This document shows, piece after piece, positions 1-5,758 of a stretch of DNA of 6,385 nucleotides. The position numbers were made by a program, and so were the translations under genes. How positions within the stretch are numbered: the stretch's first letter is position 1; every line of letters starts with the position of its first letter. The DNA is from an uncultured Porphyromonadaceae bacterium. GTDB taxonomy: Bacteria; Bacteroidota; Bacteroidia; Bacteroidales; Muribaculaceae. The DNA is taken from the NCBI GenBank assembly GCA_938027385.1, contig CALJBF010000014.1, positions 1 through 6,385 on the forward strand. Direction: 5' to 3'. The notes under the pieces were generated by a model. It worked only from the letters and a program-made list of their open reading frames with translations. It searched no databases and was not told where the DNA came from.

Positions 1-2464
1 CACCCGCGAGGGTGGATGACGACTGGCCGAGCTTGATATACCCGAGCCCGACATCTTTCAACGGCTGGAGGCGGCGCACGATCTTGCGTGTCTGTGCCGA
101 ATCATCCTCGCTGAAGAACTCTATGGCCTGCGCGACGGTCATGTCGAGCACATCGTATATGCTTTTGCCACGGTACTGCACCTCAAGCACCTCGGGCTTG
201 AACCGCTTGCCGCCACATGCCTCACAGGGGATGGTGATGTCGGCCATGAACTGCATCTCGATGGTGATGGTCCCCTCCCCCTTGCACTCTTCGCAACGCC
301 CCCCTTCGGCATTGAACGAGAAATACGCGGGGGTGAAACCCATCTGTTTCGACAGCGCCTGCGCGGCGTAAAGCTGACGGATCTCGTCGTAAGCCTTTAG
401 ATATGTGGCCGGATTCGAGCGCGATGACTTGCCGATGGGGTTCTGGTCAACGAACTCCACGGCCGAGATGCGCCGCAGGTCGCCACCCAGACCGCCGAAG
501 GCGCCGGGGGCGTCTGATGCCTCGCCGAGATGGCGCAACAGGGCGCGGTAGAGGATGTCGCGCACAAGTGTGGACTTTCCCGAACCGCTGACGCCGGTGA
601 CAACGGTGAGTACGCCGAGCGGGAAACGCACGTCAATATCCTTGAGGTTGTGCTCGCGGGCCCCTTTGACCTCGATGTAGCTTGACGAGCGGCGGCGCGT
701 CTGCGGCACGGCCACCGACATCTGTCCGGTCAGGTATTTTGCCGTATAGCTATCTTTTGCATCGGCGAGGCGGTCAACCGGGCCGTCGTACACGATCTCG
801 CCCCCGAGACGCCCTGCCAGCGGGCCCACGTCGATAATCCAGTCGGCAGCCTCCATGATCTCGCGGTCATGCTCTACTACCACAACTGTGTTGCCGATCT
901 GCTGAAGGCGGCGCAACACCCCTATCAGGCGCTCGGTATCGCGACTGTGAAGCCCGATCGAAGGCTCGTCGAGGATATAGAGCGACCCTATCAGCGCCGA
1001 ACCCAGCGATGTGGCCAGGTTGATGCGCTGGCTCTCGCCGCCCGAAAGGGTCGACGACAGGCGGTCGAGCGTAAGATATTCCAATCCCACCTCGACAAGA
1101 AAACCCAGGCGCGAGGTTATCTCTGCCAGCAGACGTTTCGCCACGGCGGCGTCGTGCGGAGTGAGTTCGAGCGTGTCGAACCACCGGCGCAGGTCGCCTA
1201 CAGGCATTTTCACCAGGTCGGCGATGGTCTTGCCACCCACGCGCACATACATCGCCTCGGGGCGCAGACGTGAGCCGTGACACGCCGGGCATACGGTCTT
1301 GCCGCGGAACCGCGCCTTCATCACGCGGTACTGGATCTTGTGCTGGTTCTGGTCGAGCATGCGGAAGAATCCGTCGATTCCCTCGAAACCACGCGTGCCA
1401 TGCCACAGGGTATCCTTCTCAGACTGCGTGAGCTCGCAATACGGCTTGTGGATGGGGAAACCTGTCTGAGCCGCCACGTGGATGAACTGGCGTTTCCACT
1501 CACTCATCTTGTCACCTTTCCAGGGGGCGACGGCGTCGTTATAGACCGACAGCGCCGGATTGGGTATCACAAGCCGCTCGTCAATGCCGATGGTCTTTCC
1601 GAACCCTTCGCACACAGGACATGCACCGTAAGGGTTGTTGAAGTTGAAGAGCAGGTCTGACGGCTCCATGAACTCGATACCGTCAGCCTCGAAACGCCGT
1701 GAGAATTCATGGCGGTGCACACCGTCGTCGCCCCACACCGCCAACACGGCGGCATCGTGCCCCTCGAAGAACGCGGTCTCGACCGAATCGCCCATTCGGG
1801 TGATCTCATCGGCCTCGTGCGATACCACAAGACGGTCTACAAGCAGTTCATAACCGGGATTCACCCTGGGGAGAGAGCTGTCGGCGAGCAGGTCGTCGAA
1901 CTCAAAGAAAGCGCCGTCGCGGTACAGGCGCGAATATCCGGCCCCGCGGAGAACCTCGATATGCTGTGCCAGCGTGCGCCCGTCGGGCACGAACAACGGC
2001 GCCACCACGGCCACACGGGTTCCGTCGGGATACGCCAGAGCGGCCTCGACCACATCGGTCACGGTGTGCCGCTTGACCTCCAGCCCGCTCACGGGCGAGA
2101 ATGTATGCCCCACCCGGCCGAAAAGCAGACGCATGTAGTCGTATATCTCGGTTGAGGTGCCCACGGTACTGCGCGGATTGCGCGTGTTCACCTTCTGCTC
2201 GATGGCGATTGCAGGGGGCAGGCCGTGGATGAAGTCAACCTCGGGTTTCTGCATCTTGCCAAGAAACTGACGCGCATAGGCCGACAGGCTCTCGACATAG
2301 CGCCTCTGCCCCTCGGCATAGAGCGTGTCGAACGCCAGCGACGACTTGCCCGAGCCCGACAGCCCGGTGACCACGACCAGCTTGTTGCGCGGCACGTCAA
2401 GACTCACATTCTTGAGATTGTTGACGCGGGCACCTTTTATAATGATATCAGATGATGTCTTCAT
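1..2464 (-). CDS. uvrA: UvrA, excinuclease ABC subunit A (partial, C-terminus beyond left edge)
   Basis: UvrA is the dimeric ABC-type ATPase that finds bulky DNA lesions and loads UvrB in nucleotide excision repair in the cytoplasm. The reading frame is open from ATG 2464 to the left edge: 821 codons of a family that is usually about 940 residues. The N-terminal ATPase has Walker A GLSGSGKSS (residues 34-42), signature LSGGESQR (473-480) and Walker B LYILDEPS (495-502). The second ATPase has Walker A GVSGSGKST (624-632). The UvrA zinc finger is complete as C724-x2-C727-x19-C747-x2-C750. The window ends inside the second ABC signature, which reads TLAG (818-821) where TLSG is usual. The N-proximal zinc site keeps only its second pair (C282, C285); the expected first pair is replaced by F258/D261. 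The start is supported by in-frame homology from residue 7 onward and by a promoter element just upstream. It is divergent from the membrane-protein cluster. Identification is secure. Confidence 0.98.
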   Translation of the reverse strand, partial: MKTSSDIIIKGARVNNLKNVSLDVPRNKLVVVTGLSGSGKSSLAFDTLYAEGQRRYVESLSAYARQFLGKMQKPEVDFIHGLPPAIAIEQKVNTRNPRSTVGTSTEIYDYMRLLFGRVGHTFSPVSGLEVKRHTVTDVVEAALAYPDGTRVAVVAPLFVPDGRTLAQHIEVLRGAGYSRLYRDGAFFEFDDLLADSSLPRVNPGYELLVDRLVVSHEADEITRMGDSVETAFFEGHDAAVLAVWGDDGVHRHEFSRRFEADGIEFMEPSDLLFNFNNPYGACPVCEGFGKTIGIDERLVIPNPALSVYNDAVAPWKGDKMSEWKRQFIHVAAQTGFPIHKPYCELTQSEKDTLWHGTRGFEGIDGFFRMLDQNQHKIQYRVMKARFRGKTVCPACHGSRLRPEAMYVRVGGKTIADLVKMPVGDLRRWFDTLELTPHDAAVAKRLLAEITSRLGFLVEVGLEYLTLDRLSSTLSGGESQRINLATSLGSALIGSLYILDEPSIGLHSRDTERLIGVLRRLQQIGNTVVVVEHDREIMEAADWIIDVGPLAGRLGGEIVYDGPVDRLADAKDSYTAKYLTGQMSVAVPQTRRRSSSYIEVKGAREHNLKDIDVRFPLGVLTVVTGVSGSGKSTLVRDILYRALLRHLGEASDAPGAFGGLGGDLRRISAVEFVDQNPIGKSSRSNPATYLKAYDEIRQLYAAQALSKQMGFTPAYFSFNAEGGRCEECKGEGTITIEMQFMADITIPCEACGGKRFKPEVLEVQYRGKSIYDVLDMTVAQAIEFFSEDDSAQTRKIVRRLQPLKDVGLGYIKLGQSSSTLAG

Positions 2465-2480
2465 TTGGAATTAATATATA

Positions 2481-2488
2481 CAAAGTTA
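2481..2488 (-). promoter_or_regulatory. Promoter -7 element for uvrA (TAACTTTG)
   Basis: On the minus strand the sequence TAACTTTG matches the Bacteroidetes primary-sigma -7 consensus TAnnTTTG exactly and is followed by an AT-rich stretch. It lies 16 bp before the uvrA ATG, which implies a very short leader of roughly 10 nt. No good -33 TTTG is visible at the usual spacing, so this rests on the -7 match and its position. No Shine-Dalgarno sequence is present, which is normal for this phylum. Confidence 0.65.
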
Positions 2489-2523
2489 GCCATTTTTTCG
2501 CTGACCTTGCGTGATATTAAATT

Positions 2524-2538
2524 AAATTAGCTTAATTT
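2524..2538. repeat. AT-rich inverted repeat, possible operator
   Basis: AAATTA and TAATTT form a perfect 6-bp dyad around a GCT spacer, in the divergent spacer between uvrA and the ytxH cluster. It overlaps a poor candidate plus-strand -7 element (TTAATTTG, 2532-2539, one mismatch to TAnnTTTG) that has TTGC at 2507-2510, 21 bp upstream. It could be a regulator site for the plus-strand operon, or simple AT-rich sequence. Confidence 0.3.
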
Positions 2539-2539
2539 G
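2532..2539 (+). promoter_or_regulatory. Candidate promoter -7 element for the ytxH cluster
   Basis: TTAATTTG differs from the Bacteroidetes TAnnTTTG consensus at one position. It is the best plus-strand candidate upstream of the first small membrane gene, and TTGC at 2507-2510 could serve as the -33 element. If it is used, the transcript has a leader of about 115 nt containing the two GC-rich hairpins described separately. A promoter closer to the gene around 2612-2640 cannot be excluded. Confidence 0.3.
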
Positions 2540-2577
2540 CGGTGCGTTAATAATGTAGCTGAAAGATGAGTTGAAAC

Positions 2578-2611
2578 TTCGGCAACGGGCCGAACATTCC
2601 CGCACCGCGGG
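2578..2611 (+). promoter_or_regulatory. Two consecutive hairpins in the leader of the ytxH cluster
   Basis: The first hairpin is TTCGGC (2578-2583), loop AACGG, GCCGAA (2589-2594), a perfect 6-bp stem. The second is CCCGC (2599-2603), loop ACC, GCGGG (2607-2611), a perfect 5-bp stem. Neither is followed by a T-run, so they do not look like intrinsic terminators. They stand out as a GC-rich island in an AT-rich spacer 49-82 bp before the first start codon. GCGGTGCG at 2539-2546 is exactly complementary to CGCACCGC at 2601-2608, which would allow an alternative fold excluding the second hairpin. A regulatory role is inference. Confidence 0.4.
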
Positions 2612-2659
2612 GCGTTTACAATACAAAATCTCATAAACCCACTAAAAGACCAAATTATT

Positions 2660-2857
2660 ATGAAAAATCTGGATATCGTTCTGGCAGTTGTGGGCGGCGC
2701 TCTGGTAGGCGCATCGCTCGGTCTGCTTTTCGCCCCCAAGAAAGGCGAGGATACCCGTTCTGAAATCCTTGACTACCTCAAGTCGAAAGGCATCAACCTC
2801 AAGCGCAGCAAGCTCGAACAGCTCGTTGACGAAATCGAGGAGGCCGCCGCGAAATAA
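2660..2857 (+). CDS. YtxH-domain small membrane protein (first of tandem pair)
   Basis: A 65-residue protein resembling the YtxH family of short, single-helix envelope proteins, whose biochemical role is not settled; some members are stress-induced. Residues 5-26 form one glycine-rich membrane helix with G13-x3-G17-x3-G21 packing motifs. The family hallmark follows at once: LLFAPKKGEDTR (22-33), where the helix leaves the membrane into a lysine/glutamate segment. The rest (34-65) is a charged amphipathic helix ending EEAAAK. With the N-terminus outside or short, the helix would anchor a cytoplasmic charged tail; topology is inferred. It is paralogous to the next gene, sharing GGA-x-VGA, LL-x-AP-x-KGED-x-R and VDEI at matching positions. 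The gap to the next gene is 55 bp, consistent with one operon. The ATG is preceded by A-rich sequence without a Shine-Dalgarno. Confidence 0.88.
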   Translation: MKNLDIVLAVVGGALVGASLGLLFAPKKGEDTRSEILDYLKSKGINLKRSKLEQLVDEIEEAAAK

Positions 2858-2912
2858 ACGGGTCCTCCCTCTGACCATAACCGAATAACCAACTAAAGAC
2901 AATATTACCACA

Positions 2913-3116
2913 ATGAAAGGTCTGAATTTACTGTATGCATTCCTCGGGGGTGCTATCGTAGGTGCCGGTGCCGCACTGCTGCTGGCACCCGAGAAAGGTG
3001 AAGACATGCGCGCCGAAATCAAATCGCTGTTGCGCAAATACGGTCTCTGCAAGTGCACCAAAGAGGAAGAACTCGAGGAGATCGTCGACGAAATCGCCGC
3101 CGAAATCAAGAAATGA
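2913..3116 (+). CDS. YtxH-domain small membrane protein (second of tandem pair)
   Basis: A 67-residue YtxH-like protein, paralogous to the gene just upstream. It has one membrane helix at about residues 6-26 with G13-x3-G17 and a GAGAA stretch, then the hallmark LLLAPEKGEDMR (22-33), then an acidic/basic helix. It differs from its paralogue in carrying C46-K-C48 followed by a strongly acidic run (residues 51-56) and an EI-rich tail ending IKK. The Cys-x-Cys could bind metal or form disulfides if exposed, but no function can be assigned. The start is fixed by the conserved N-terminal MK and by the alignment to the paralogue without gaps to residue 45. The 104-bp gap to the next gene holds a large hairpin. 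Confidence 0.88.
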   Translation: MKGLNLLYAFLGGAIVGAGAALLLAPEKGEDMRAEIKSLLRKYGLCKCTKEEELEEIVDEIAAEIKK

Positions 3117-3138
3117 CAGTTTCTTCCATGAAATAATC

Positions 3139-3179
3139 CGATTGCCGGGGGTATGGCCGCGCCACATCCCCGGCAACCG
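3139..3179 (+). promoter_or_regulatory. Large intercistronic hairpin
   Basis: A nearly continuous stem runs from C3139 to G3179. Its core is TTGCCGGGG (3142-3150) with CCCCGGCAA (3168-3176), nine perfect pairs. An inner TGGC (3154-3157) pairs with GCCA (3161-3164) around a CGC loop. Only A3141/C3177 and A3153/C3165 are mismatched; G3151/T3167 is a wobble. About 17 pairs form in total. There is no T-run on either strand, so a classical Rho-independent terminator is unlikely. It sits between the YtxH pair and the holin-like gene, where it could stabilise the 3' end of the upstream message or partially attenuate read-through. That role is inference. Confidence 0.55.
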
Positions 3180-3220
3180 ATAGTTACCCCCGTAATCCTG
3201 ACATCACATTCCACATCATC

Positions 3221-3628
3221 ATGAATTCCGACAGCCCGTTCTCAGCAAGATTCCAGACAATCCGCGACCGTCTGAAGAGCCTCTGCCACCTGTATATCGA
3301 GAAAGCCAAACTCACACTGGCCGAACGCATGACCCTGTTGCTTTCGGCCGGACTGATACTGTTTGCCTGCGCACTGCTCTGCATAATGGGGCTGGCGTTC
3401 CTGTCGGGCTCGCTTGTGATGCTGTTGGGCCAATGCATGTCTGACATCGCGGCATGGGCAATCGTCGGGGGCATATACATACTGATTGCCGTATTGATCA
3501 TACTGTTACGCAAGCCGTTGGTCATCAACCCGGTGGCACGTTTCATCTCGCGACTCATACTCGGCGACGAGGATGCCGCCGAACCCGGCACCGACCGTTC
3601 GGCCGCCGAAAACCGTTTCAACCAGTAA
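3221..3628 (+). CDS. Holin superfamily III / YqjE-like two-helix membrane protein
   Basis: A 135-residue integral membrane protein. An amphipathic basic N-terminal helix (about residues 7-36, ending KLTLAER) leads into two hydrophobic segments, about 37-69 and 76-96, joined by a short loop with a Cys and an Asp (C72, D75). A basic stretch RKP follows, then NPVARFISRLI and a polar acidic tail rich in Asp, Glu and Arg. This layout matches the YqjE / 'putative phage holin' (Holin-X, superfamily III) families. These are named for their fold and are usually chromosomal envelope proteins, not lysis proteins. No endolysin or phage gene is nearby. The position directly after YtxH-type genes is the usual context. 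The start at 3221 is the first ATG after the upstream hairpin and gives the expected N-terminal helix. The function is unknown, possibly envelope stress. Confidence 0.78.
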   Translation: MNSDSPFSARFQTIRDRLKSLCHLYIEKAKLTLAERMTLLLSAGLILFACALLCIMGLAFLSGSLVMLLGQCMSDIAAWAIVGGIYILIAVLIILLRKPLVINPVARFISRLILGDEDAAEPGTDRSAAENRFNQ

Positions 3629-3647
3629 CCCTGAAAACCATATTACA

Positions 3648-3923
3648 ATGAAGAACGACAAAACACTACTAGTCCCCAAACGCAAATTCAAGGGTTACAC
3701 CATAGAGGATATCAAATACCGGCAGCTCGTGAACGACCTAAAGATCAAAATCGAGCAAGACAAGCTCATGCTTGAGATCATGCCACCAGAGCCTCCGCTT
3801 GGGGTAAGCACATCAACCGTGTCGCAACGCATCGACATGATCATCACCTACGGCCAGATGGCATTCATGGCTTTCAAAATCGTGCGCCGCGTCCGCTCCT
3901 TCTTCCAGAAATTCCGCCAGTAA
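3648..3923 (+). CDS. Small conserved-looking hypothetical protein, last gene of the membrane cluster
   Basis: A 91-residue protein that I do not recognise by sequence. The N-terminal half is charged: KRKFKGYTIEDIKY, then a helix (about residues 23-44) of alternating basic, acidic and hydrophobic residues. A proline-rich hinge (PPEPP, 46-50) follows. The C-terminal part (about 61-91) has a hydrophobic stretch around MIITYGQMAFMAFKIV and a basic end with five Arg or Lys residues, suggesting peripheral or single-pass membrane association. ATG 3648 is chosen over an in-frame ATG at 3573. The upstream start would overlap the preceding gene by 56 bp and add a proline-rich segment that only mirrors that gene in another frame, whereas 3648 has the ATTACA-type leader seen before neighbouring starts. 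It lies 19 bp after the holin-like gene. Position and general build recall YqjK of the enterobacterial yqjDEK cluster, but this is an analogy only. Confidence 0.75.
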   Translation: MKNDKTLLVPKRKFKGYTIEDIKYRQLVNDLKIKIEQDKLMLEIMPPEPPLGVSTSTVSQRIDMIITYGQMAFMAFKIVRRVRSFFQKFRQ

Positions 3924-4060
3924 ACCCTATTGGGAAGCGCTGAATTACCTGAGAAAATATTGCCGGAACATATTTCCATATCATTTTAATATTGTATGCA
4001 GGAGTAAATTCGCGGAGAAAAGTGTAAATTTGTGCTGAAAAAACGTTTCACGCACAGAAC
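3924..4060. other. Intergenic spacer between membrane cluster and prmA
   Basis: This AT-rich 137-bp spacer holds no ORF. A weak AT stem (AAATAT 3955-3960 with ATATTT 3970-3975 around a 9-nt loop) is present, but there is no convincing intrinsic terminator for the upstream cluster. The prmA promoter element lies at its right end. Confidence 0.5.
4025..4032 (+). promoter_or_regulatory. Promoter -7 element for prmA operon (TAAATTTG)
   Basis: TAAATTTG matches the Bacteroidetes -7 consensus TAnnTTTG exactly and is followed by the G/C typical after it. It lies 28 bp before the prmA ATG, predicting a leader of about 20 nt. A -33 TTTG is not visible at the expected distance. The next gene after prmA starts 3 bp downstream of it, so this promoter should serve both. 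Confidence 0.65.
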
Positions 4061-4915
4061 ATGAACGATTACATCCTGCTACGTACCGACATCAGACCCG
4101 CGTCAGAGACCGCGACCGACATCATGGCCGCCATGCTTGCCGACGTCGGGTTTGAAAGCTTTGTACCCGATTCCGACGGCCTCGACGCATATATCAAAGA
4201 GGAACTCTATGACGCCGATGCCGTCAGGGCCATTGCCGACAGTTTTCCAATGCCCGACACGACCATAACCACCACAGCCACGCGCGTCGAGGGGCAGGAC
4301 TGGAATCACGAGTGGGAGAAAAACTACTTCAAACCGATTGTTGTGGCCGACAGGTGCGTGATACACAGCTCGTTCCACACCGATTACCCGAAGTGCGAAT
4401 ACGACATCTCGATAGATCCGAAAATGGCTTTCGGCACGGGGCACCACGCCACCACATCGCAGATAATATCGGCTCTGCTCAGCCTTGACCTCACCGGCAA
4501 AGCGGTGACAGACATGGGTACCGGCACTGGCATCCTGGCCATACTCAGCGCCATGCGCGGCGCCACACCTGTGAGCGCAATCGAGATAGACCCCGCCGCC
4601 GAAATCAACGCCCGCGAGAACGTGGCCTCGAACGGTCACCCGGAAATCAACGTCCTGCTCGGCGACGCTGCCCGGCTGGCCGATGTCCCCAAGGCCGACG
4701 TTTTCATAGCCAACATAAACCGCAACATCATCACCGGCGACCTGCACAACTATGTCAAAGCCATGAAACCGGGCGCCACGATGTTGCTGAGCGGTTTCTA
4801 CGAATCGGACATTCCCGTCATAATGGCCACGGCCTCGCCGCTGGGCCTCACCGAACATTCGCACACAGTGAAAGGCGACGGCTGGACCTGCCTGCGTCTA
4901 ACTTATAACCCCTGA
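4061..4915 (+). CDS. prmA: PrmA, ribosomal protein L11 methyltransferase
   Basis: PrmA uses S-adenosylmethionine to methylate lysines and the N-terminus of ribosomal protein L11 in the cytoplasm. The 284-residue length is close to the usual 290 or so. The N-terminal L11-recognition domain is residues 1 to about 80. The family linker WNHEWEKNYFKP (81-92) follows, then the PrmA-specific block DPKMAFGTGHHATT (119-132). The class I methyltransferase motif I is DMGTGTGILA (151-160). E175-I-D177 is the acidic end of beta-strand 2 that contacts the SAM ribose, and ANIN (217-220) is the motif IV equivalent near the active site. The C-terminus is intact (GDGWTCLRL near the end). The start is the only one giving the full N-terminal domain and sits at the right distance from a TAAATTTG promoter. 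It is the first gene of a two-gene unit with the barrel protein. Identification is secure. Confidence 0.96.
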   Translation: MNDYILLRTDIRPASETATDIMAAMLADVGFESFVPDSDGLDAYIKEELYDADAVRAIADSFPMPDTTITTTATRVEGQDWNHEWEKNYFKPIVVADRCVIHSSFHTDYPKCEYDISIDPKMAFGTGHHATTSQIISALLSLDLTGKAVTDMGTGTGILAILSAMRGATPVSAIEIDPAAEINARENVASNGHPEINVLLGDAARLADVPKADVFIANINRNIITGDLHNYVKAMKPGATMLLSGFYESDIPVIMATASPLGLTEHSHTVKGDGWTCLRLTYNP

Positions 4916-4918
4916 CCC

Positions 4919-5605
4919 ATGCGCATATTCAGACACATCACCCTTGCGCTGGCAGCGGTAGCCTCAGCGTTCACGGCGACGGCACAGCAGGCGGTCACCG
5001 TGGCCGACGTGGTGACGCTCGTTGAGGCCACCGACACCACAGCCACACCGGCTGACGAGCACGCCGAGGCTCCATCGATTTTCGGGGGGCAGCACGGGCA
5101 CGGGGGTCTGCGCCATTTCTCATGGGGCATAGACCTGGGCACCGGCGTAGACATGACCGCCAACGACATGAGTTTCTTCTCGATCCACGCCTACCTGGGC
5201 TACAAGAGCAATGTGTTGCGTTTCCTCGGCGTAGGTACCGGCATGGATATAATGATGAACAATCCGTCGCGCTCATATCCGCTTTATGCCATGCTGCGCA
5301 CGTCGTTCAGCAACAGGCCGAGGCTCTGTTTCCTCGACATGCGTGCCGGCGTATCGTTCAACAGCATGTTCGACTACAAGTCGCAGACCGGGTTCTACGG
5401 CACATTAGGGTTCGGTTTCGTGCTTGCCCAGGGCAAAAGTTTCTCGTCGCACATCATAATCGGTTACACGTTCATGCCGATGCACGACGTGTGGGAACAG
5501 CCGGAACCCGCGCTTGACGACAATACCGGCGCCGCGCCAGAGATGATACGGCACGCGCTGCCCGACCTGCATTACGCATCCATACGTATCGGCTGCGCGT
5601 TCTGA
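4919..5605 (+). CDS. Predicted small outer-membrane beta-barrel protein
   Basis: A 228-residue exported protein of unknown specific function. Residues 1-22 form a signal peptide with a basic start, a hydrophobic Leu/Ala core and an ATA cleavage site before Q23. A Thr/Ala/Glu-rich linker (about 25-52) and a GGQHGHGGLRH patch (56-66) follow. The remainder has about eight alternating amphipathic strands, for example around SWGIDLGTGVDM (68-79), FSIHAYLGY (87-95), RFLGVGTGMD (101-110), FYGTLGFGFV (159-168), HIIIGYTFMP (178-187) and YASIRIGCAF (219-228). The chain ends in phenylalanine, as outer-membrane barrels do for Bam assembly. This resembles the Bacteroidetes outer-membrane beta-barrel families, but no member can be named. 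It starts 3 bp after prmA, so the two are co-transcribed, and it is followed by a strong terminator. The barrel assignment is inferred from strand pattern and terminus. Confidence 0.8.
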   Translation: MRIFRHITLALAAVASAFTATAQQAVTVADVVTLVEATDTTATPADEHAEAPSIFGGQHGHGGLRHFSWGIDLGTGVDMTANDMSFFSIHAYLGYKSNVLRFLGVGTGMDIMMNNPSRSYPLYAMLRTSFSNRPRLCFLDMRAGVSFNSMFDYKSQTGFYGTLGFGFVLAQGKSFSSHIIIGYTFMPMHDVWEQPEPALDDNTGAAPEMIRHALPDLHYASIRIGCAF

Positions 5606-5644
5606 CCCGAGTGCCCGACCTGTCAAGCTGTTAACAAAGACTAA

Positions 5645-5685
5645 CCTGCCCGCGTCAACCTTTGGCGCGGGCAGGCTGTTTTATT
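5645..5685 (+). terminator. Intrinsic terminator of the prmA operon
   Basis: CCTGCCCGCG (5645-5654) pairs perfectly with CGCGGGCAGG (5666-5675). The loop can extend the stem by four further pairs (TCAA with TTGG, one wobble) to close on CCT. TGTTTTATT follows, giving the T-rich tail. It lies 40 bp after the barrel gene's stop codon. Confidence 0.88.
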
Positions 5686-5702
5686 GATACCGGATGCCGT
5701 AT

Positions 5703-5712
5703 GCACATGTGC
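5703..5712. repeat. Perfect 10-bp palindrome GCACATGTGC
   Basis: A perfect palindrome sits between the terminator and the glutaminase-family gene, 46 bp before its start codon. The symmetry continues outward with A5701/T5714 and G5699/C5716, and wobble-type positions between them. It could be an operator near the promoter of that gene. No exact TAnnTTTG element is visible in this 153-bp spacer, so the promoter itself is not located. Confidence 0.35.
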
Positions 5713-5758
5713 GTGCGTGATTCCCGGCAATTGAAAACTGACAACCAAAATCAAGAAT

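Noticed and set aside
867..1406. 179-codon minus-strand ORF
   Set aside because: It is in a shifted frame inside uvrA, whose own frame shows an unbroken UvrA with all motifs. The composition is Arg/Pro/Ala-rich, as frame shadows of GC-rich genes are.
1277..1660. 127-codon plus-strand ORF opposite uvrA
   Set aside because: Antisense shadow of uvrA without any recognisable domain or plausible leader.
2578..2611. Hairpins as a Rho-independent terminator
   Set aside because: No T-run follows on either strand, and both flanking genes read away from this spacer.
2642..3214. 190-codon minus-strand ORF across both ytxH genes
   Set aside because: It is antisense to two paralogous genes with clear family hallmarks, has Ser/Phe-rich low-complexity content, and no promoter on that strand.
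3221..3628. Phage holin, implying a prophage or lysis module
   Set aside because: The family name reflects similarity only. No endolysin, integrase, structural gene or attachment repeat is present, and the neighbours are chromosomal envelope and housekeeping genes.
3573..3647. Upstream in-frame start for the fourth cluster gene
   Set aside because: It would overlap the holin-like gene by 56 bp, and the added residues are Pro/Thr-rich read-out of that gene in another frame. ATG 3648 has the normal leader.
4103..4864. 253-codon minus-strand ORF opposite prmA
   Set aside because: Long, but Gly/Val/His-rich as expected for the mirror of a codon-biased GC-rich gene; prmA in the other strand is complete and unmistakable.
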